A stretch of 64,000 nucleotides of DNA from Aneurinibacillus soli (GCF_002355375.1 NZ_AP017312.1:398501-462500); one strand, 5' to 3'. Shown: positions 53,753 to 62,999, counted from the first letter of the stretch. Made by a program: numbers and translations. Notes: generated by a model not told the origin, from the sequence alone.

Positions 53753-53775
53753 TAAGCCCGCGTATGCGGGCTTTC
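53753..53775 (+). terminator. Terminator after the IF-3-like gene
   Basis: AAGCCCGC pairs with GCGGGCTT, followed by TCTTCTTTTTC. A nearly identical element follows purT at 55088-55112. Confidence 0.8.
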
Positions 53776-53814
53776 TTCTTTTTCTCCCTCTTTATGCTTA
53801 ATAAAATTGAAAAA

Positions 53815-53881
53815 ATGTTCGTTCTATACACGAATAATCGAATATTATATTGTGCTATTGTTGGTATCGTTCGTATATAAT
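53815..53881 (+). promoter_or_regulatory. purT promoter region with CGAAC/GTTCG words
   Basis: A -10 TATAAT lies at 53876-53881. Upstream are ATGTTCG (53815-53821), CGAATAAT (53831-53838) and GTTCG (53869-53873), which resemble PurR PurBox halves (CCGAAC), but their spacing does not match the standard pair. PurR control is possible, not shown. Confidence 0.3.
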
Positions 53882-53914
53882 GTGCTTATAAAGATGAAAT
53901 AGAGGGAGGATACT

Positions 53915-55075
53915 ATGTATCATTCTAAAAAAATAATGTTGCTTGGATCAGGAGAATTAGGCAAAGAGGTCATGATTGAAGCGCAAAGGCTTGGAATCGA
54001 AACGATTGCGGTTGATCGGTATGCAGATGCTCCGGCTATGCAAGTCGCTCATCGCAGCTATGTGATTGATATGCTGAATCCAAAGGAGATTCGCCAAATC
54101 GTTGAAGCAGAAAAGCCAGATTTGATTGTTCCGGAAATTGAGGCGATTGCTACATCAGAGCTAGTCAAGCTAGAAGAAGAAGGATATCATGTCATTCCAA
54201 CAGCACGAGCTACCAAACTGACCATGGATCGTGAAGGGATTCGACGATTAGCTGCCGAAACATTACAGCTTCCTACCGCACGTTATCAATTTGCTGATAC
54301 ATATGAAGAATTCCAGCAGGCGGTTCAGGCAATGGGATTCCCGTGTGTCGTGAAGCCTATTATGAGTTCATCTGGCAAAGGTCAAAGCATTTGCCGCAGT
54401 GAAGCAGATCTGGAGAATTGCTGGCATGTAGCGCAAGAAGGAGGACGGACGAAAAACGGAAAAGTGATTGTGGAAGAATTTATCCGTTTTGAATCGGAAA
54501 TTACGCTTCTTACCGTTCGTGCTGTAAATGGGACATTGTTTTGCCCTCCGATTGGCCATATTCAACAGGATGGGGATTACATTGAGTCATGGCAGCCACA
54601 TAACATGACAGAAGAGCAGATCACAAAAGCGAAAGAAATTGCAAAAACCATTACGGATGCTCTTGGTGGATACGGCGTGTTCGGTGTCGAGCTTTTCCTC
54701 GCCAAAGATCAAGTGTATTTTAGCGAAGTTTCCCCTCGCCCACATGACACGGGCCTGGTAACCCTTGTTACCCAAAATCTTTCTGAATTTGCGCTGCATG
54801 TTCGAGCGATTTTGGGCTTTCCGATTCCTGAGATTACATTGAACACACCAGGAGCAAGCCGCCCATTTAAGGCACAAGAAGAGTTGGACGACTATCGGAT
54901 CGAGGGAGTAGAGCAAGCGTTGGCGACTCCGAATACGCAAATTCGAATCTTTGGCAAACCAGTCACAAAAGTCGGTCGTCGCATTGCCGTCACACTCTCT
55001 TCTTCTACTACGGTGGAGGAAGCAAGAAAACAAGCCAAACAGGCACTGGATCAGTTGGTGCTTCGAAAATCGTAA
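53915..55075 (+). CDS. purT: Formate-dependent phosphoribosylglycinamide formyltransferase PurT
   Basis: The 386-residue ATP-grasp enzyme makes formyl-GAR from GAR, formate and ATP in purine synthesis, replacing folate-dependent PurN. Visible: N-terminal [20 protein letters not shown], the ATP-grasp core [32 protein letters not shown], the metal ligands in GVFGVELFL and [12 protein letters not shown]. Length is standard. GGGAGG precedes the ATG. It is monocistronic, flanked by two near-identical terminators. Confidence 0.94.
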   Translation: MYHSKKIMLLGSGELGKEVMIEAQRLGIETIAVDRYADAPAMQVAHRSYVIDMLNPKEIRQIVEAEKPDLIVPEIEAIATSELVKLEEEGYHVIPTARATKLTMDREGIRRLAAETLQLPTARYQFADTYEEFQQAVQAMGFPCVVKPIMSSSGKGQSICRSEADLENCWHVAQEGGRTKNGKVIVEEFIRFESEITLLTVRAVNGTLFCPPIGHIQQDGDYIESWQPHNMTEEQITKAKEIAKTITDALGGYGVFGVELFLAKDQVYFSEVSPRPHDTGLVTLVTQNLSEFALHVRAILGFPIPEITLNTPGASRPFKAQEELDDYRIEGVEQALATPNTQIRIFGKPVTKVGRRIAVTLSSSTTVEEARKQAKQALDQLVLRKS

Positions 55076-55087
55076 TCGCATGTTTTT

Positions 55088-55112
55088 TATAAGCCCGCAT
55101 ATGCGGGCTTTA
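55088..55112 (+). terminator. Terminator after purT
   Basis: AAGCCCGCATATGCGGGCTT is a perfect palindrome followed by TACTTTTT. It repeats the element at 53753-53775, including the upstream words GTTTTTTATAAGCCCGC. Confidence 0.8.
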
Positions 55113-55136
55113 CTTTTTAGAAGGATATGGTAACGT

Positions 55137-55156
55137 TTAATTATACAGTGGTTAAT
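55137..55156. promoter_or_regulatory. Candidate TetR operator 1 (TTAATT-N7-GGTTAAT)
   Basis: TTAATT at 55137-55142 and GGTTAAT at 55150-55156, 18 bp before the tetR start. The same arrangement recurs at 55785-55804 before the next gene. Confidence 0.55.
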
Positions 55157-55174
55157 TAAGAAGGGAAGATACTT

Positions 55175-55750
55175 GTGGCAGCAAGAAAAGCGGTTGAGCA
55201 GGAATTGAGCCGGGAACGTATTCTAGAAGCTGCGCGTGATTTGTTCGTGCAGCATGGGTACCAGAGTGTTTCCATGCGGCAGATTGCTCGAGAATTAGGG
55301 TACAGTCATGGTGCTATTTATTATCACTTTAAAAACAAAGCAGAGCTGTTTTATGCGCTCGTGCAGCAGGACTTTTTGTTGCTAGATACGACGCTTGAGG
55401 AGCTGATTGCTTTGCCGCAAACAACAGCAGGCGAGAAGTTGCGTCGCATTCTGCTTGGATTCATTGAGTTTGGTCTGCGCCATCAGAGTCATTATGAGAT
55501 CATGTTTTTGATTAAGGACGAAGAGGTCAAAAGCTATCTTCATCAGGCACCGAATGAAAGTTATGAAAAATTTTCCCGTGTTGTTAGCGATTTGAGTGAG
55601 AATAAAGTGAGCATTTCTGCAATGTGGTCGTTATTTTTGTCTCTTCATGGATTCATTTCCCATTATTGTAGGTCTGGGCAGACGTTTGAAGAGGTGGAAG
55701 AACTGGCAAAAGCGCACGTATCGTATATTTTGCAAGGAATAAGTAAGTAA
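55175..55750 (+). CDS. TetR-family transcription regulator
   Basis: The 191-residue protein starts at GTG 55175 (AGAAGGGAAG upstream). The N-terminal helix-turn-helix (about 12-60) is RERILEAARDLFVQHGYQSV, then MRQIARELGYSHGAIYYHFKNKAEL. The C-terminal ligand domain (about 75-190) has a conserved WSLFLSLHGFISHY stretch. TetR proteins usually repress a nearby gene and themselves. Two matching TTAATT-N7-GGTTAAT sites precede this gene and the epimerase gene at 55820, so both are likely targets. The inducer is unknown. Confidence 0.88.
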   Translation: MAARKAVEQELSRERILEAARDLFVQHGYQSVSMRQIARELGYSHGAIYYHFKNKAELFYALVQQDFLLLDTTLEELIALPQTTAGEKLRRILLGFIEFGLRHQSHYEIMFLIKDEEVKSYLHQAPNESYEKFSRVVSDLSENKVSISAMWSLFLSLHGFISHYCRSGQTFEEVEELAKAHVSYILQGISK

Positions 55751-55784
55751 ATGTGCAGAAATGAGGCAGAAATTTTTTTATCTA

Positions 55785-55804
55785 TTAATTGACCATAGGT
55801 TAAT
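55785..55804. promoter_or_regulatory. Candidate TetR operator 2 (TTAATT-N7-GGTTAAT)
   Basis: TTAATT at 55785-55790 and GGTTAAT at 55798-55804, 15 bp before the epimerase ATG and directly before its GGAGGG site. Confidence 0.55.
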
Positions 55805-55819
55805 AAGGAGGGATAAGAA

Positions 55820-56776
55820 ATGAAGAAAGCATTAGTGTTGGGAGCTTCTGGTGGTATGGGTGATGCGCTTGTACGTGAACTGGTGAGCAGGGGGATTGAA
55901 GTAGTTGCGTTTGCGAGAAACAATAACAAGCTTGCGATGTTATTCGGGCACATGGTAGATGTAACGATGGCAAGTGGGGATGCTCGTAATGAGCATGATG
56001 TCGAAGAAGCCGCTCGTGATGTAGACGTGATCTTTCACACTGTTAGTGTGCCTTATAAGGATTGGATTGAAGGACATCCGCTCATTATGAAAAATGCGGT
56101 GCAGGCGGCACAAAAAAATAGTGCAAAGCTTGTTCTAATTGATAATATTTATGCATACGGAAGAAGTTCAGGTGCATTGGTAGGGGAAGAAGCCACGCGG
56201 CAGCCGCATACAAAGAAGGGGCGTATCCGGGTAAAAATGCAACAGATAGCAGAAGAAGCGCACGCTTCTGGTATACCGACAATGGTGCTTCACTTCCCTG
56301 ATTTCTATGGGCCGAATGCGCATAATACGATTTTGAGCCACACACTTCAGGCGGTGCTTGCTGGGAAGCGTGCCATGTTCGTTGGCAACAAGAATGTGCG
56401 GCGTGAGTATATTTTTACACCAGATGGAGCGAAGGCAGCTGCGGAACTGGCGCTTCGAGACGATACGTATGGAGAGCGCTGGAACATCCCAGGTTCCGGC
56501 GTAGTATCGGGACATGAATTAATTGCGATGATTCGCGAGCAAACAGGGTATACCAAAAGCATAGGAACAGTTACGACAGGCATGATACGCTTTCTAGGAT
56601 TATTCAGCCGTGATATGCGAGAGATTGCTGAGATGATGTATCTGACAGAAGAGCCAGTTGTGCTATCCGGTGCCAAGTATGAAGCGCGTATCGGTCCATT
56701 GCCACAAACATCGTATAAGGAAGGATTGCGGCAAATCGTGCAGGCGATGAAGACAGGAAGGATGACAGATGATTAA
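55820..56776 (+). CDS. NAD(P)-dependent epimerase/reductase of the extended SDR family
   Basis: The 318-residue protein has the N-terminal Rossmann motif LVLGASGGMGDAL, the strand ending in HTVSVPYKDW, and DNIYAYGRS where the SDR catalytic Tyr would lie. The usual Lys four residues on is not in place. Mid-protein PDFYGPNA and the C-terminal WNIPGSGVVSGHELIAMI fit the epimerase/ComplexI-NDUFA9 group. Substrate unknown. It lies 69 bp downstream of tetR with a shared operator motif and overlaps the DUF72 gene by 8 bp, so the two are one operon under TetR control. Confidence 0.82.
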   Translation: MKKALVLGASGGMGDALVRELVSRGIEVVAFARNNNKLAMLFGHMVDVTMASGDARNEHDVEEAARDVDVIFHTVSVPYKDWIEGHPLIMKNAVQAAQKNSAKLVLIDNIYAYGRSSGALVGEEATRQPHTKKGRIRVKMQQIAEEAHASGIPTMVLHFPDFYGPNAHNTILSHTLQAVLAGKRAMFVGNKNVRREYIFTPDGAKAAAELALRDDTYGERWNIPGSGVVSGHELIAMIREQTGYTKSIGTVTTGMIRFLGLFSRDMREIAEMMYLTEEPVVLSGAKYEARIGPLPQTSYKEGLRQIVQAMKTGRMTDD

Positions 56777-57620
56777 TATTGGTCTTACCGGCTGGGGAGA
56801 TCATGACGATCTGTATAAGGGAGTCAAAGTAAAAAGTAGCGAGAAGCTTACGGTATATAGCGCTCATTTCCCGGTTGTCGAAGTAGACAGCTCGTTTTAT
56901 GCCGTACAGCCGATCAAAAACTACGTGAAGTGGAATCAAGAAACGCCGGATGGATTCGGTTTTGTTGTGAAGGCGTATCAGGGAATGACCGGACATTTGC
57001 GCGGTAAAAAACAGTTTTTTAGCAGCATGGGTGAGATGTTTGATGCGTTTATTCAATCCATTCAGCCGGTTATAGAAGCAGGAAAACTCAAGGCAGTGCT
57101 ATTTCAATATCCACCGTGGTTTGACTGCAATGGGAAGAATATCGGAATTTTGCGCTACACAAGAGAGAAAATGAAAGATATACCCATCGCACTTGAATTT
57201 CGAAATCAGACATGGTTTGATTCCGTACGGCGGGAGCAGACGCTTGCCTTCATGGAGAAAGAAGGGTGGATTCATAGTATCTGTGACGAGCCGCAGGCCG
57301 GGATGGGATCGGTCCCTACTGTGTTACATGCGACCAGTCGAAAGCTTACCCTTGTTCGTATGCACGGGCGTAATGTAGCGGGCTGGCATTCGAGTGGACA
57401 GCCGAACTGGCGTGAAGTGCGTTATCTGTATCGCTATAATGAAACAGAGCTTCAGGAGTGGAAAGAAAATCTAGAACAGCTTCAGCAACAGACAAATGAA
57501 ATTTGTGTGATTTTTAATAACAATTCTGGTGGTCATGCGGCTGGCAATGCCAAGCAACTGATTGATATGCTCGGTATTACATACGACAATCTTAATCCAC
57601 AGCAGCTTGGTTTATTTTAA
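56769..57620 (+). CDS. DUF72 family protein (YunF-like)
   Basis: The 283-residue protein matches DUF72, a TIM-barrel family: opening NIGLTGWGDHDDLY, VEVDSSFYAVQP, FGFVVKAYQGMTGH, FQYPPWFDC and ALEFRNQTWF. The ordered carboxylates and aromatic residues suggest an enzyme, but no substrate is known. It overlaps the epimerase gene by 8 bp. It ends at a strong bidirectional terminator. Confidence 0.88.
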   Translation: MINIGLTGWGDHDDLYKGVKVKSSEKLTVYSAHFPVVEVDSSFYAVQPIKNYVKWNQETPDGFGFVVKAYQGMTGHLRGKKQFFSSMGEMFDAFIQSIQPVIEAGKLKAVLFQYPPWFDCNGKNIGILRYTREKMKDIPIALEFRNQTWFDSVRREQTLAFMEKEGWIHSICDEPQAGMGSVPTVLHATSRKLTLVRMHGRNVAGWHSSGQPNWREVRYLYRYNETELQEWKENLEQLQQQTNEICVIFNNNSGGHAAGNAKQLIDMLGITYDNLNPQQLGLF

Positions 57621-57629
57621 CGATGTTTC

Positions 57630-57670
57630 ATAGAAAAAGAGTGCCCAAGGAAAAGGCACTCTTTTTCTAT
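57630..57670. terminator. Bidirectional terminator between the DUF72 gene and pdxK
   Basis: ATAGAAAAAGAGTGCC pairs with GGCACTCTTTTTCTAT; the genes are convergent. Confidence 0.92.
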
Positions 57671-57672
57671 GC

Positions 57673-58497
57673 TTATTTTACAGCTAGTTCTGCCTGACGA
57701 CGGTATGCGCCGTGATGAGTTGGGCCTACATATTTGTTAAGGGCAAAAGAATGGCGAATCGCCGCAGTAATGAATTCTTTCGCGGTTTCAATTGCTTCAC
57801 GCACTGGTTTTCCTTTTGCCAGCTCTGCTGTAATTGCAGCGGAATAGGTGCAACCAGCACCGTGGGTGAATGTGGTCTCGAAACGATCTGATTCAAGCAC
57901 TTCGAATGTTTGTCCATCGTACAGAACGTCGACAGCTTTCTCATGCTGGAGCTTGCCGCCGCCTTTTACGATAACATATTTCGCACCGAGTTCCTGAATT
58001 TTCGCGGCGGCTTGCTTCATATCGTCTACCGTTTTGATTGGAGCCAGTCCGCTTAGTTGTGCGGCTTCAAACAGGTTTGGTGTGACAACGAGCGATTTTG
58101 GTACGAGTACGTCGCGCAGGCATTCATTCGTTTCTGGATGCAGGGCTTCGTCTGCTCCTTTACAAACCATAACCGGGTCTACAACAACATTTTTCAAGCC
58201 GTATTGCTCAATTTTACGGGCAACGAGTTCAATGATTTCAATAGAACCAAGCATGCCTGTTTTCATTGCATCTACGCCAATTCCAGATAGTACGGTTTCG
58301 ATTTGTGCTTCTAGTGTTGTAAGATCAATCGGAAATACGTCATGGAACCAATCGCGTTTCGGGTCTTGCGCTACGATAACAGTGAGCGCTGTCATGCCGA
58401 ATACGCCGAGTTCCTGGAATGTTTTGAGATCTGCTTGCATGCCAGCTCCGCCGCTTGTATCGGAACCTGCGATGGTAAGTGCTTTATAGATAGTCAT
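57673..58497 (-). CDS. pdxK: Pyridoxal/hydroxymethylpyrimidine kinase (PdxK/ThiD family)
   Basis: The 274-residue ribokinase-fold enzyme opens TIAGSDTSGGAGMQADLKTF and has the phosphate/anion hole FTHGAGCTYSAAITAEL with the catalytic Cys, and VVVDPVMVCKGADEAL. These match the Bacillus PdxK (ThiD2) type, which phosphorylates pyridoxine-type vitamers and can act on hydroxymethylpyrimidine. No thi genes are nearby, so a role in vitamin B6 salvage is more likely. The product is cytoplasmic. The ATG follows AAGGAGTAATC. It is monocistronic. Confidence 0.9.
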   Translation of the reverse strand: MTIYKALTIAGSDTSGGAGMQADLKTFQELGVFGMTALTVIVAQDPKRDWFHDVFPIDLTTLEAQIETVLSGIGVDAMKTGMLGSIEIIELVARKIEQYGLKNVVVDPVMVCKGADEALHPETNECLRDVLVPKSLVVTPNLFEAAQLSGLAPIKTVDDMKQAAAKIQELGAKYVIVKGGGKLQHEKAVDVLYDGQTFEVLESDRFETTFTHGAGCTYSAAITAELAKGKPVREAIETAKEFITAAIRHSFALNKYVGPTHHGAYRRQAELAVK

Positions 58498-58595
58498 GTA
58501 GATTACTCCTTATTCCGTACGAAATTTTAGGTTTTTAATAAATTGTACGAGTTTCTCTACATTATATCAACCATATCGTGGAGTACAAGCGAATG

Positions 58596-59414
58596 CTAAT
58601 CGATTTTTGCTAGTTTATGCAGATCAGTAGACATCGTTTGTAATTCATTGACCATGTCAGTCATCTGCTGAATGGTGGACGTCGTTTCTTTGGAAAAGCT
58701 AGAGAGTTCCTCGATTTCCTTATTGATGGTTTGAACGTTCTTGCCAAGTTCACCAATAAAATCATTGATGCGTCGAGTTGAGTTACCGCTATCATCCGCG
58801 AGTCGCTGGATTTCTTTAGCCACCACAACAAAGCCCCGCCCGGCTTCTCCAGCTCGTGCTGCTTCGATGTTGGCATTCAAACCGAGAATTTTCGTCTGGT
58901 TGGAAAGCTGGGAGATGGTGCTGACGATTTCAGTGGTACGTTTGACGGAGTCATTCGATACGCGAGCCGATTCATTAATGCGTTCGGTGGAGGTCGAGAC
59001 CTGTTCCGACATTGAATAGATCGTATCCATTGTATGCTTCATCTGTTCCATAGCAGTAGAAAGACGTGCTGCCATGTCTTTCATCTGATTTTCTTTCTCA
59101 ACCGGACGGATGGCGGTCAGGCAACCGACAAGTTCGCCCTGATCATGAATCGGGAGGCTGGTTACGGTATAAGGAACGCCATACAAAGTTGTGTCTGTAA
59201 TATTAGCTACAACTTTTTGGCTTGTTTCTAAGGCTCGCATAGTACCGCTACCTGGTTTGACAGGCTCATGATGTTTTATCTTAAAGTCGAGATGCTTACT
59301 GGCACTATAAAAAATGAATTTTTCCAGGTCAGAAATGGCAATTAAATATTCGTGCCCGGTTGCTTCCTGAATAATGGGGAAAATTGTACAGAGTGTTTTT
59401 AAATAAGTAGACAT
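58596..59414 (-). CDS. Short soluble chemoreceptor (YfmS-like)
   Basis: Start at ATG 59414 gives 272 residues; the frame extends to 59492. No transmembrane or HAMP segment. Residues 1-about 110 are a small sensor (YLIAISDLEKFIFYSASKHL, TSLPIHDQGELVGCLTAI) like that of the gene at 22414-23235; the rest is a short MCP hairpin with an intact tip, TKILGLNANIEAARAGEAGR. It should bind CheW/CheA in the cytoplasm. The sensor domain may read a cytoplasmic metabolite; B. subtilis YfmS is the closest family model I know. The ribosome site (AAGTGGTG) is weak. Confidence 0.82.
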   Translation of the reverse strand: MSTYLKTLCTIFPIIQEATGHEYLIAISDLEKFIFYSASKHLDFKIKHHEPVKPGSGTMRALETSQKVVANITDTTLYGVPYTVTSLPIHDQGELVGCLTAIRPVEKENQMKDMAARLSTAMEQMKHTMDTIYSMSEQVSTSTERINESARVSNDSVKRTTEIVSTISQLSNQTKILGLNANIEAARAGEAGRGFVVVAKEIQRLADDSGNSTRRINDFIGELGKNVQTINKEIEELSSFSKETTSTIQQMTDMVNELQTMSTDLHKLAKID

Positions 59415-59493
59415 GTATACACCACTTTTCTGATGGAGTTTTATACCTACAACTATTCTCGATTTCGAGGCCAATTCCTCTATACACGGCATA

Positions 59494-59528
59494 GCAAAAC
59501 CCTTCGCTAAGAAACGAAGGGTTTTTTA
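59494..59528. terminator. Terminator after putP
   Basis: AAAACCCTTCG pairs with CGAAGGGTTTTTT. It follows putP on the minus strand, and lies upstream of the chemoreceptor gene. Confidence 0.85.
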
Positions 59529-59541
59529 TGAAAAGATTTTC

Positions 59542-60999
59542 TTATGTCATCTGGCGCGCTTGCTCAAATTCGGATTCAATGCGCGTATTTGGCTTAGTCG
59601 TAAGAAGGCTAACGAGTACAATCGCCAGCAGGCTCATGGTGAAGCCCGGTATCATTTCGTACAGTTTGGTTGCGGTAAACAGCGGGACATTCGTCCAGAT
59701 GATTACAGCAGCTGCCCCGGCAATCATCCCGGCGAGAGCGCCCCAGCGGTTCATGCGTTTCCAGTAGAGACTTAAGAGAATAACCGGACCAAATGAAGAA
59801 CCGAAGCCTGCCCAGGCATAGCCCACCAGATTTAGAATGGTATCATTGCGATTAAAGGCGATGATGACTGCTACAATGGATACAAGCAGTACGGATAAAC
59901 GGCCTACGAGCATCAGCTCTTTATCGGTCGCTTTCCGACGGAAGAAAGTTTTGTAGATGTCTTCTGTCAGTGAGCTCGACGTTACCAGAAGCTGTGAGGA
60001 TATTGTACTCATAACAGCTGCGAGAATGGCCGCCAGCAAGAAGCCAGTAATGATTGGATGAAACAAAATTTTGCCGAGCTCGATAAATACGGTTTCCGGG
60101 TCAGCAAGTTTGATGCCCTGTCTAGAGAAGAATGCAATCCCGATCAAGCCTGTGAACATAGCGCCAGCAACAGAGAAAATCATCCAGCCCATGCCGATAC
60201 GGCGGGCTTTTTTAATTTCTTTTACAGATGAAATCGCCATAAAGCGCACGATAATATGCGGCTGACCAAAGTATCCGAGTCCCCAGGCGAACAAAGAAAT
60301 AACACCAATAAACTGTGCACCCTGGAATATGTTTAAGAGTTGCGGATTAATGGAATGAATGGTCGAGAATGTGTCAGATAAGCCGCCCGTATAGAGAATT
60401 GTAACAGTTGGGACAAGGATGAGGGCGATCACCATAATTAAGCCCTGCACGAAGTCTGTCCAGCTGACAGCCAGGAAACCTCCGAACAGCGTATAAGCAA
60501 CGGTAACACCTGCCACAACCCATAAGCCTGTATGATAATTCATGCCGAATGTGTTTTCAAATAAAACCGCACCGGATACAAGGCCGGACGATACATAAAA
60601 CGTGAAAAAAACCATAATAACAAGGCCGGAAATCAGTCGTAGCATGTTGGATGTGTCGCCGAAGCGGTTGGCCAAAAATTCTGGGATCGTAATAGAGTTG
60701 CCTGCTACTTCTGTATATGTGCGAAGACGTGGCGCTACATACAACCAGTTGGCGTAGGCACCGAGTGTGAGTCCGATCACGATCCACGATGAGCTGAGGC
60801 CTTGAGAAAACATTGCACCTGGAAGACCCATCATAAGCCAGCCGCTCATATCGGAGGCACCGGCACTTAATGCCGTAACAGCTGGTCCGAGCGTACGACC
60901 GCCAAGCATATAGTCTGACAGATCAGAGGTACGCTTATACGCATACCAGCCAATCAGTAGCATTCCGGCCATGTACAAGATAATTGAAGATAATAACAA
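59542..60999 (-). CDS. putP: Sodium/proline symporter PutP
   Basis: The 485-residue transporter has about 13 helices of the SSS family. PutP-type motifs include LGGRTLGPAVTALSAGASDM, SGWLMMGLPGAMFSQGL, VSWTDFVQGLIM and LVTSSSLTEDIYKTF. The two residues after each SAGASDMSG helix carry the Na+ ligands. The reading frame opens at TTG 60999; no ATG or GTG start with a ribosome site is better, though AGGGAG is 12 bp away. A CodY-like box lies 105 bp upstream. The protein takes up proline for nutrition or osmoprotection. Confidence 0.9.
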   Translation of the reverse strand: MLLSSIILYMAGMLLIGWYAYKRTSDLSDYMLGGRTLGPAVTALSAGASDMSGWLMMGLPGAMFSQGLSSSWIVIGLTLGAYANWLYVAPRLRTYTEVAGNSITIPEFLANRFGDTSNMLRLISGLVIMVFFTFYVSSGLVSGAVLFENTFGMNYHTGLWVVAGVTVAYTLFGGFLAVSWTDFVQGLIMVIALILVPTVTILYTGGLSDTFSTIHSINPQLLNIFQGAQFIGVISLFAWGLGYFGQPHIIVRFMAISSVKEIKKARRIGMGWMIFSVAGAMFTGLIGIAFFSRQGIKLADPETVFIELGKILFHPIITGFLLAAILAAVMSTISSQLLVTSSSLTEDIYKTFFRRKATDKELMLVGRLSVLLVSIVAVIIAFNRNDTILNLVGYAWAGFGSSFGPVILLSLYWKRMNRWGALAGMIAGAAAVIIWTNVPLFTATKLYEMIPGFTMSLLAIVLVSLLTTKPNTRIESEFEQARQMT

Positions 61000-61305
61000 T
61001 GTGATGTCTTGCTCCCTTCTCTTTCTATGATGTTTTGGTTGTAAATCAATAATTATGCAAACTGTTTTATTATTATATAATTATGCCACAGAAAATCACA
61101 TGAAATTTTCTGAAATACGCGCAGTAAAACATGATCTTTCATGTTTATTTTTGGATAAAAACTGTGATGATTAGCTAAATGAGGAGAAACTACATAAGGA
61201 AAGCATATTGAACAGGCAACTTGTCTTTTCTACGTTCGTCAGTTGTCTTATGATAAAATCAGCCGAAGTATGGTTTAGCAGCTACTTAATAGAAGGAGGG
61301 ATTTG
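61000..61305. other. Divergent putP-msrAB control region
   Basis: No gene seen in these 306 bp. They contain a CodY-like box at 61104-61118 and AT-rich promoter-like sequence on the putP side; I found no convincing promoter for the msr gene. A weak 12-base dyad is present near 61130-61160 (ACATGATCTTTCATGT type). Confidence 0.5.
61104..61118. promoter_or_regulatory. CodY-like box upstream of putP
   Basis: AATTTTCTGAAATAC matches 12 of 15 positions of the CodY consensus AATTTTCWGAAAATT. CodY represses amino acid uptake and catabolic genes when branched-chain amino acids and GTP are plentiful. Confidence 0.45.
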
Positions 61306-62277
61306 ATGAGCACGACAGGAAGCGGGTATGTGGAGCTGGCGACATTTGCGGGTGGATGTTTCTGGTGCATGGTAGCCCCATTTGAGGAACAGCCGGGAAT
61401 TATAAAGGTAGTATCCGGCTATACAGGCGGGCATACGGAACATCCAACGTATGAAGAGGTATGTTCAGATACGACGGGTCATTATGAAGCGGTACAGATT
61501 ACATTTGAACCGGATGTATTTCCATATACGAAGCTGCTCGAGACCTTCTGGCAGCAAATCGATCCGACCGACCCGGGCGGACAATTCCATGATCGGGGTC
61601 AGTCGTATCAGACGGCGATTTTTTACCACAGTGAACGGCAGCGGGAGGAAGCAGAAGCATCGAAGCAGCAGCTTGCAGCAAGCGGACGGTTTGATAAGCC
61701 GGTCGTAACGGAGATTCTTCCTGCTGAGCCGTTCTATTCGGCTGAAGATTACCATCAGGCTTACTATAAAAAAAATCCGATGCATTATAAGGCATATCGG
61801 TATGGCTCAGGGCGGCAGGCGTTTATTGAGGAACACTGGAATTCGCAAAAAGACAAAGAAATGCTTAAGCAGAAGCTTACGCCGATGCAGTATGAAGTAA
61901 CACAGAACAACGGAACAGAACCGCCGTTCCGTAATGAATTTTGGGATCATAAGCAAGAAGGGATTTATGTGGATATCGTATCTGGAGAGCCGCTGTTTAG
62001 TTCATTGGACAAGTTCGACTCCGGTTGTGGCTGGCCGAGTTTTACGAAGCCGTTGCAGACGGAACAGGTTAAGGAGAAGATGGACTTTAGCCATTTTATG
62101 GTGCGTACAGAAGTGCGTAGCAAGGAGGCGGATTCTCATCTTGGTCATGTGTTCCATGATGGGCCAGCCCCAACTGGATTGCGCTACTGCATTAACTCTG
62201 CAGCTCTTCGCTTTATTCCGAAGGAGGACTTGGAGCGGGAAGGGTATGGGACATATAAAAAGTTATTTAACTCATAG
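61306..62277 (+). CDS. msrAB: Peptide methionine sulfoxide reductase MsrA-MsrB fusion
   Basis: Start at ATG 61306 (AAGGAGGG upstream; 323 residues). MsrA (about 1-160) has the catalytic [22 protein letters not shown] and [11 protein letters not shown]. MsrB (about 180-320) has [51 protein letters not shown] with the catalytic Cys. Neither MsrB zinc CxxC pair is present (IVSG and RSKEAD stand in their places), so this is the zinc-free form. The fusion reduces both S- and R-sulfoxides of methionine. A peroxiredoxin gene is the convergent neighbour. Confidence 0.93.
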   Translation: MSTTGSGYVELATFAGGCFWCMVAPFEEQPGIIKVVSGYTGGHTEHPTYEEVCSDTTGHYEAVQITFEPDVFPYTKLLETFWQQIDPTDPGGQFHDRGQSYQTAIFYHSERQREEAEASKQQLAASGRFDKPVVTEILPAEPFYSAEDYHQAYYKKNPMHYKAYRYGSGRQAFIEEHWNSQKDKEMLKQKLTPMQYEVTQNNGTEPPFRNEFWDHKQEGIYVDIVSGEPLFSSLDKFDSGCGWPSFTKPLQTEQVKEKMDFSHFMVRTEVRSKEADSHLGHVFHDGPAPTGLRYCINSAALRFIPKEDLEREGYGTYKKLFNS

Positions 62278-62318
62278 CAAACAGACCTGTTTCTATTTAG
62301 TAGAAGCAGGTTTGTTTT
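62278..62318 (+). terminator. Terminator after msrAB
   Basis: AAACAGACCTGTTTCTA pairs imperfectly with TAGAAGCAGGTTTGTTTTA. Confidence 0.65.
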
Positions 62319-62333
62319 ATCTGGGTGCGTATT

Positions 62334-62999
62334 TCACGAAGTATGATTTTTAAAGCAAAACCACCAGTCATAACAAGAGATTTCTTGTTTCGCACACTGT
62401 TCATTTCGCTTGGCGATTTCCTGTACGCTATCTGCAGGCGGAACGATCAGGTGGCTACCAATCAGCTCATTACATGGCCAGTTAGCTGGGGTCGCAGCCT
62501 TTTGAGAGGTTGCGGTTTGCAGAGCTTGCACGGCCCGAAGAATCTCTGATATATTGCGGCCAACTTCTGCCGGATACTGTAGGATAAGCCGAATAACACC
62601 GCGGTCATCAATAATGAATACGGAGCGAACTGTAGCGGTTCCGTGCTCTGGATGCATCATGCCAAGACGGCGTGCGGTATGTCCGAGAGCATCCGCGATG
62701 ACTGGAAATGTAATATTTACATTCAAGTGCTTGCGAATCCACTCAATCCATTTCAGATGACTGAAAACCTGATCAACAGAAAGACCGATGAGTTCACAGT
62801 TCAGGGCAGCGAATTGCGGGCGCATCGTTTCGAATGATACAAACTCGGTTGTGCATACAGGCGTGAAGTCTCCGGGATGGCTGAACAGGATAAACCATTT
62901 TCCCTGATAGGCATCCGGAAGTTTGATTGTGCCGAGTGTTGTTTTAACAGTGAGAGATGGGAAGGGATCGCCGATGACGGGAATACGAAAATCCGACAT
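62334..62999 (-). CDS. 1-Cys peroxiredoxin (Prx6 type)
   Basis: Start at ATG 62999 (AAAGGTG upstream) gives 221 residues. The peroxidatic site [13 protein letters not shown] (Cys near 44) and [32 protein letters not shown] and the Prx6-type C-terminal arm are visible. No conserved resolving cysteine is apparent in the usual Prx6 position, so it should use an external thiol. It reduces peroxides in the cytoplasm. The C-terminus is Cys/Trp-rich and unusual ([16 protein letters not shown]). It is convergent with msrAB, so both serve oxidative stress defence. Confidence 0.9.
   Translation of the reverse strand: MSDFRIPVIGDPFPSLTVKTTLGTIKLPDAYQGKWFILFSHPGDFTPVCTTEFVSFETMRPQFAALNCELIGLSVDQVFSHLKWIEWIRKHLNVNITFPVIADALGHTARRLGMMHPEHGTATVRSVFIIDDRGVIRLILQYPAEVGRNISEILRAVQALQTATSQKAATPANWPCNELIGSHLIVPPADSVQEIAKRNEQCAKQEISCYDWWFCFKNHTS

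Noticed and set aside
53815..53838. A standard PurR operator before purT
   Set aside because: PurBox-like halves are present but the spacing between their central bases is about 12, not the 16-17 of known sites; kept only as a weak regulatory entry.
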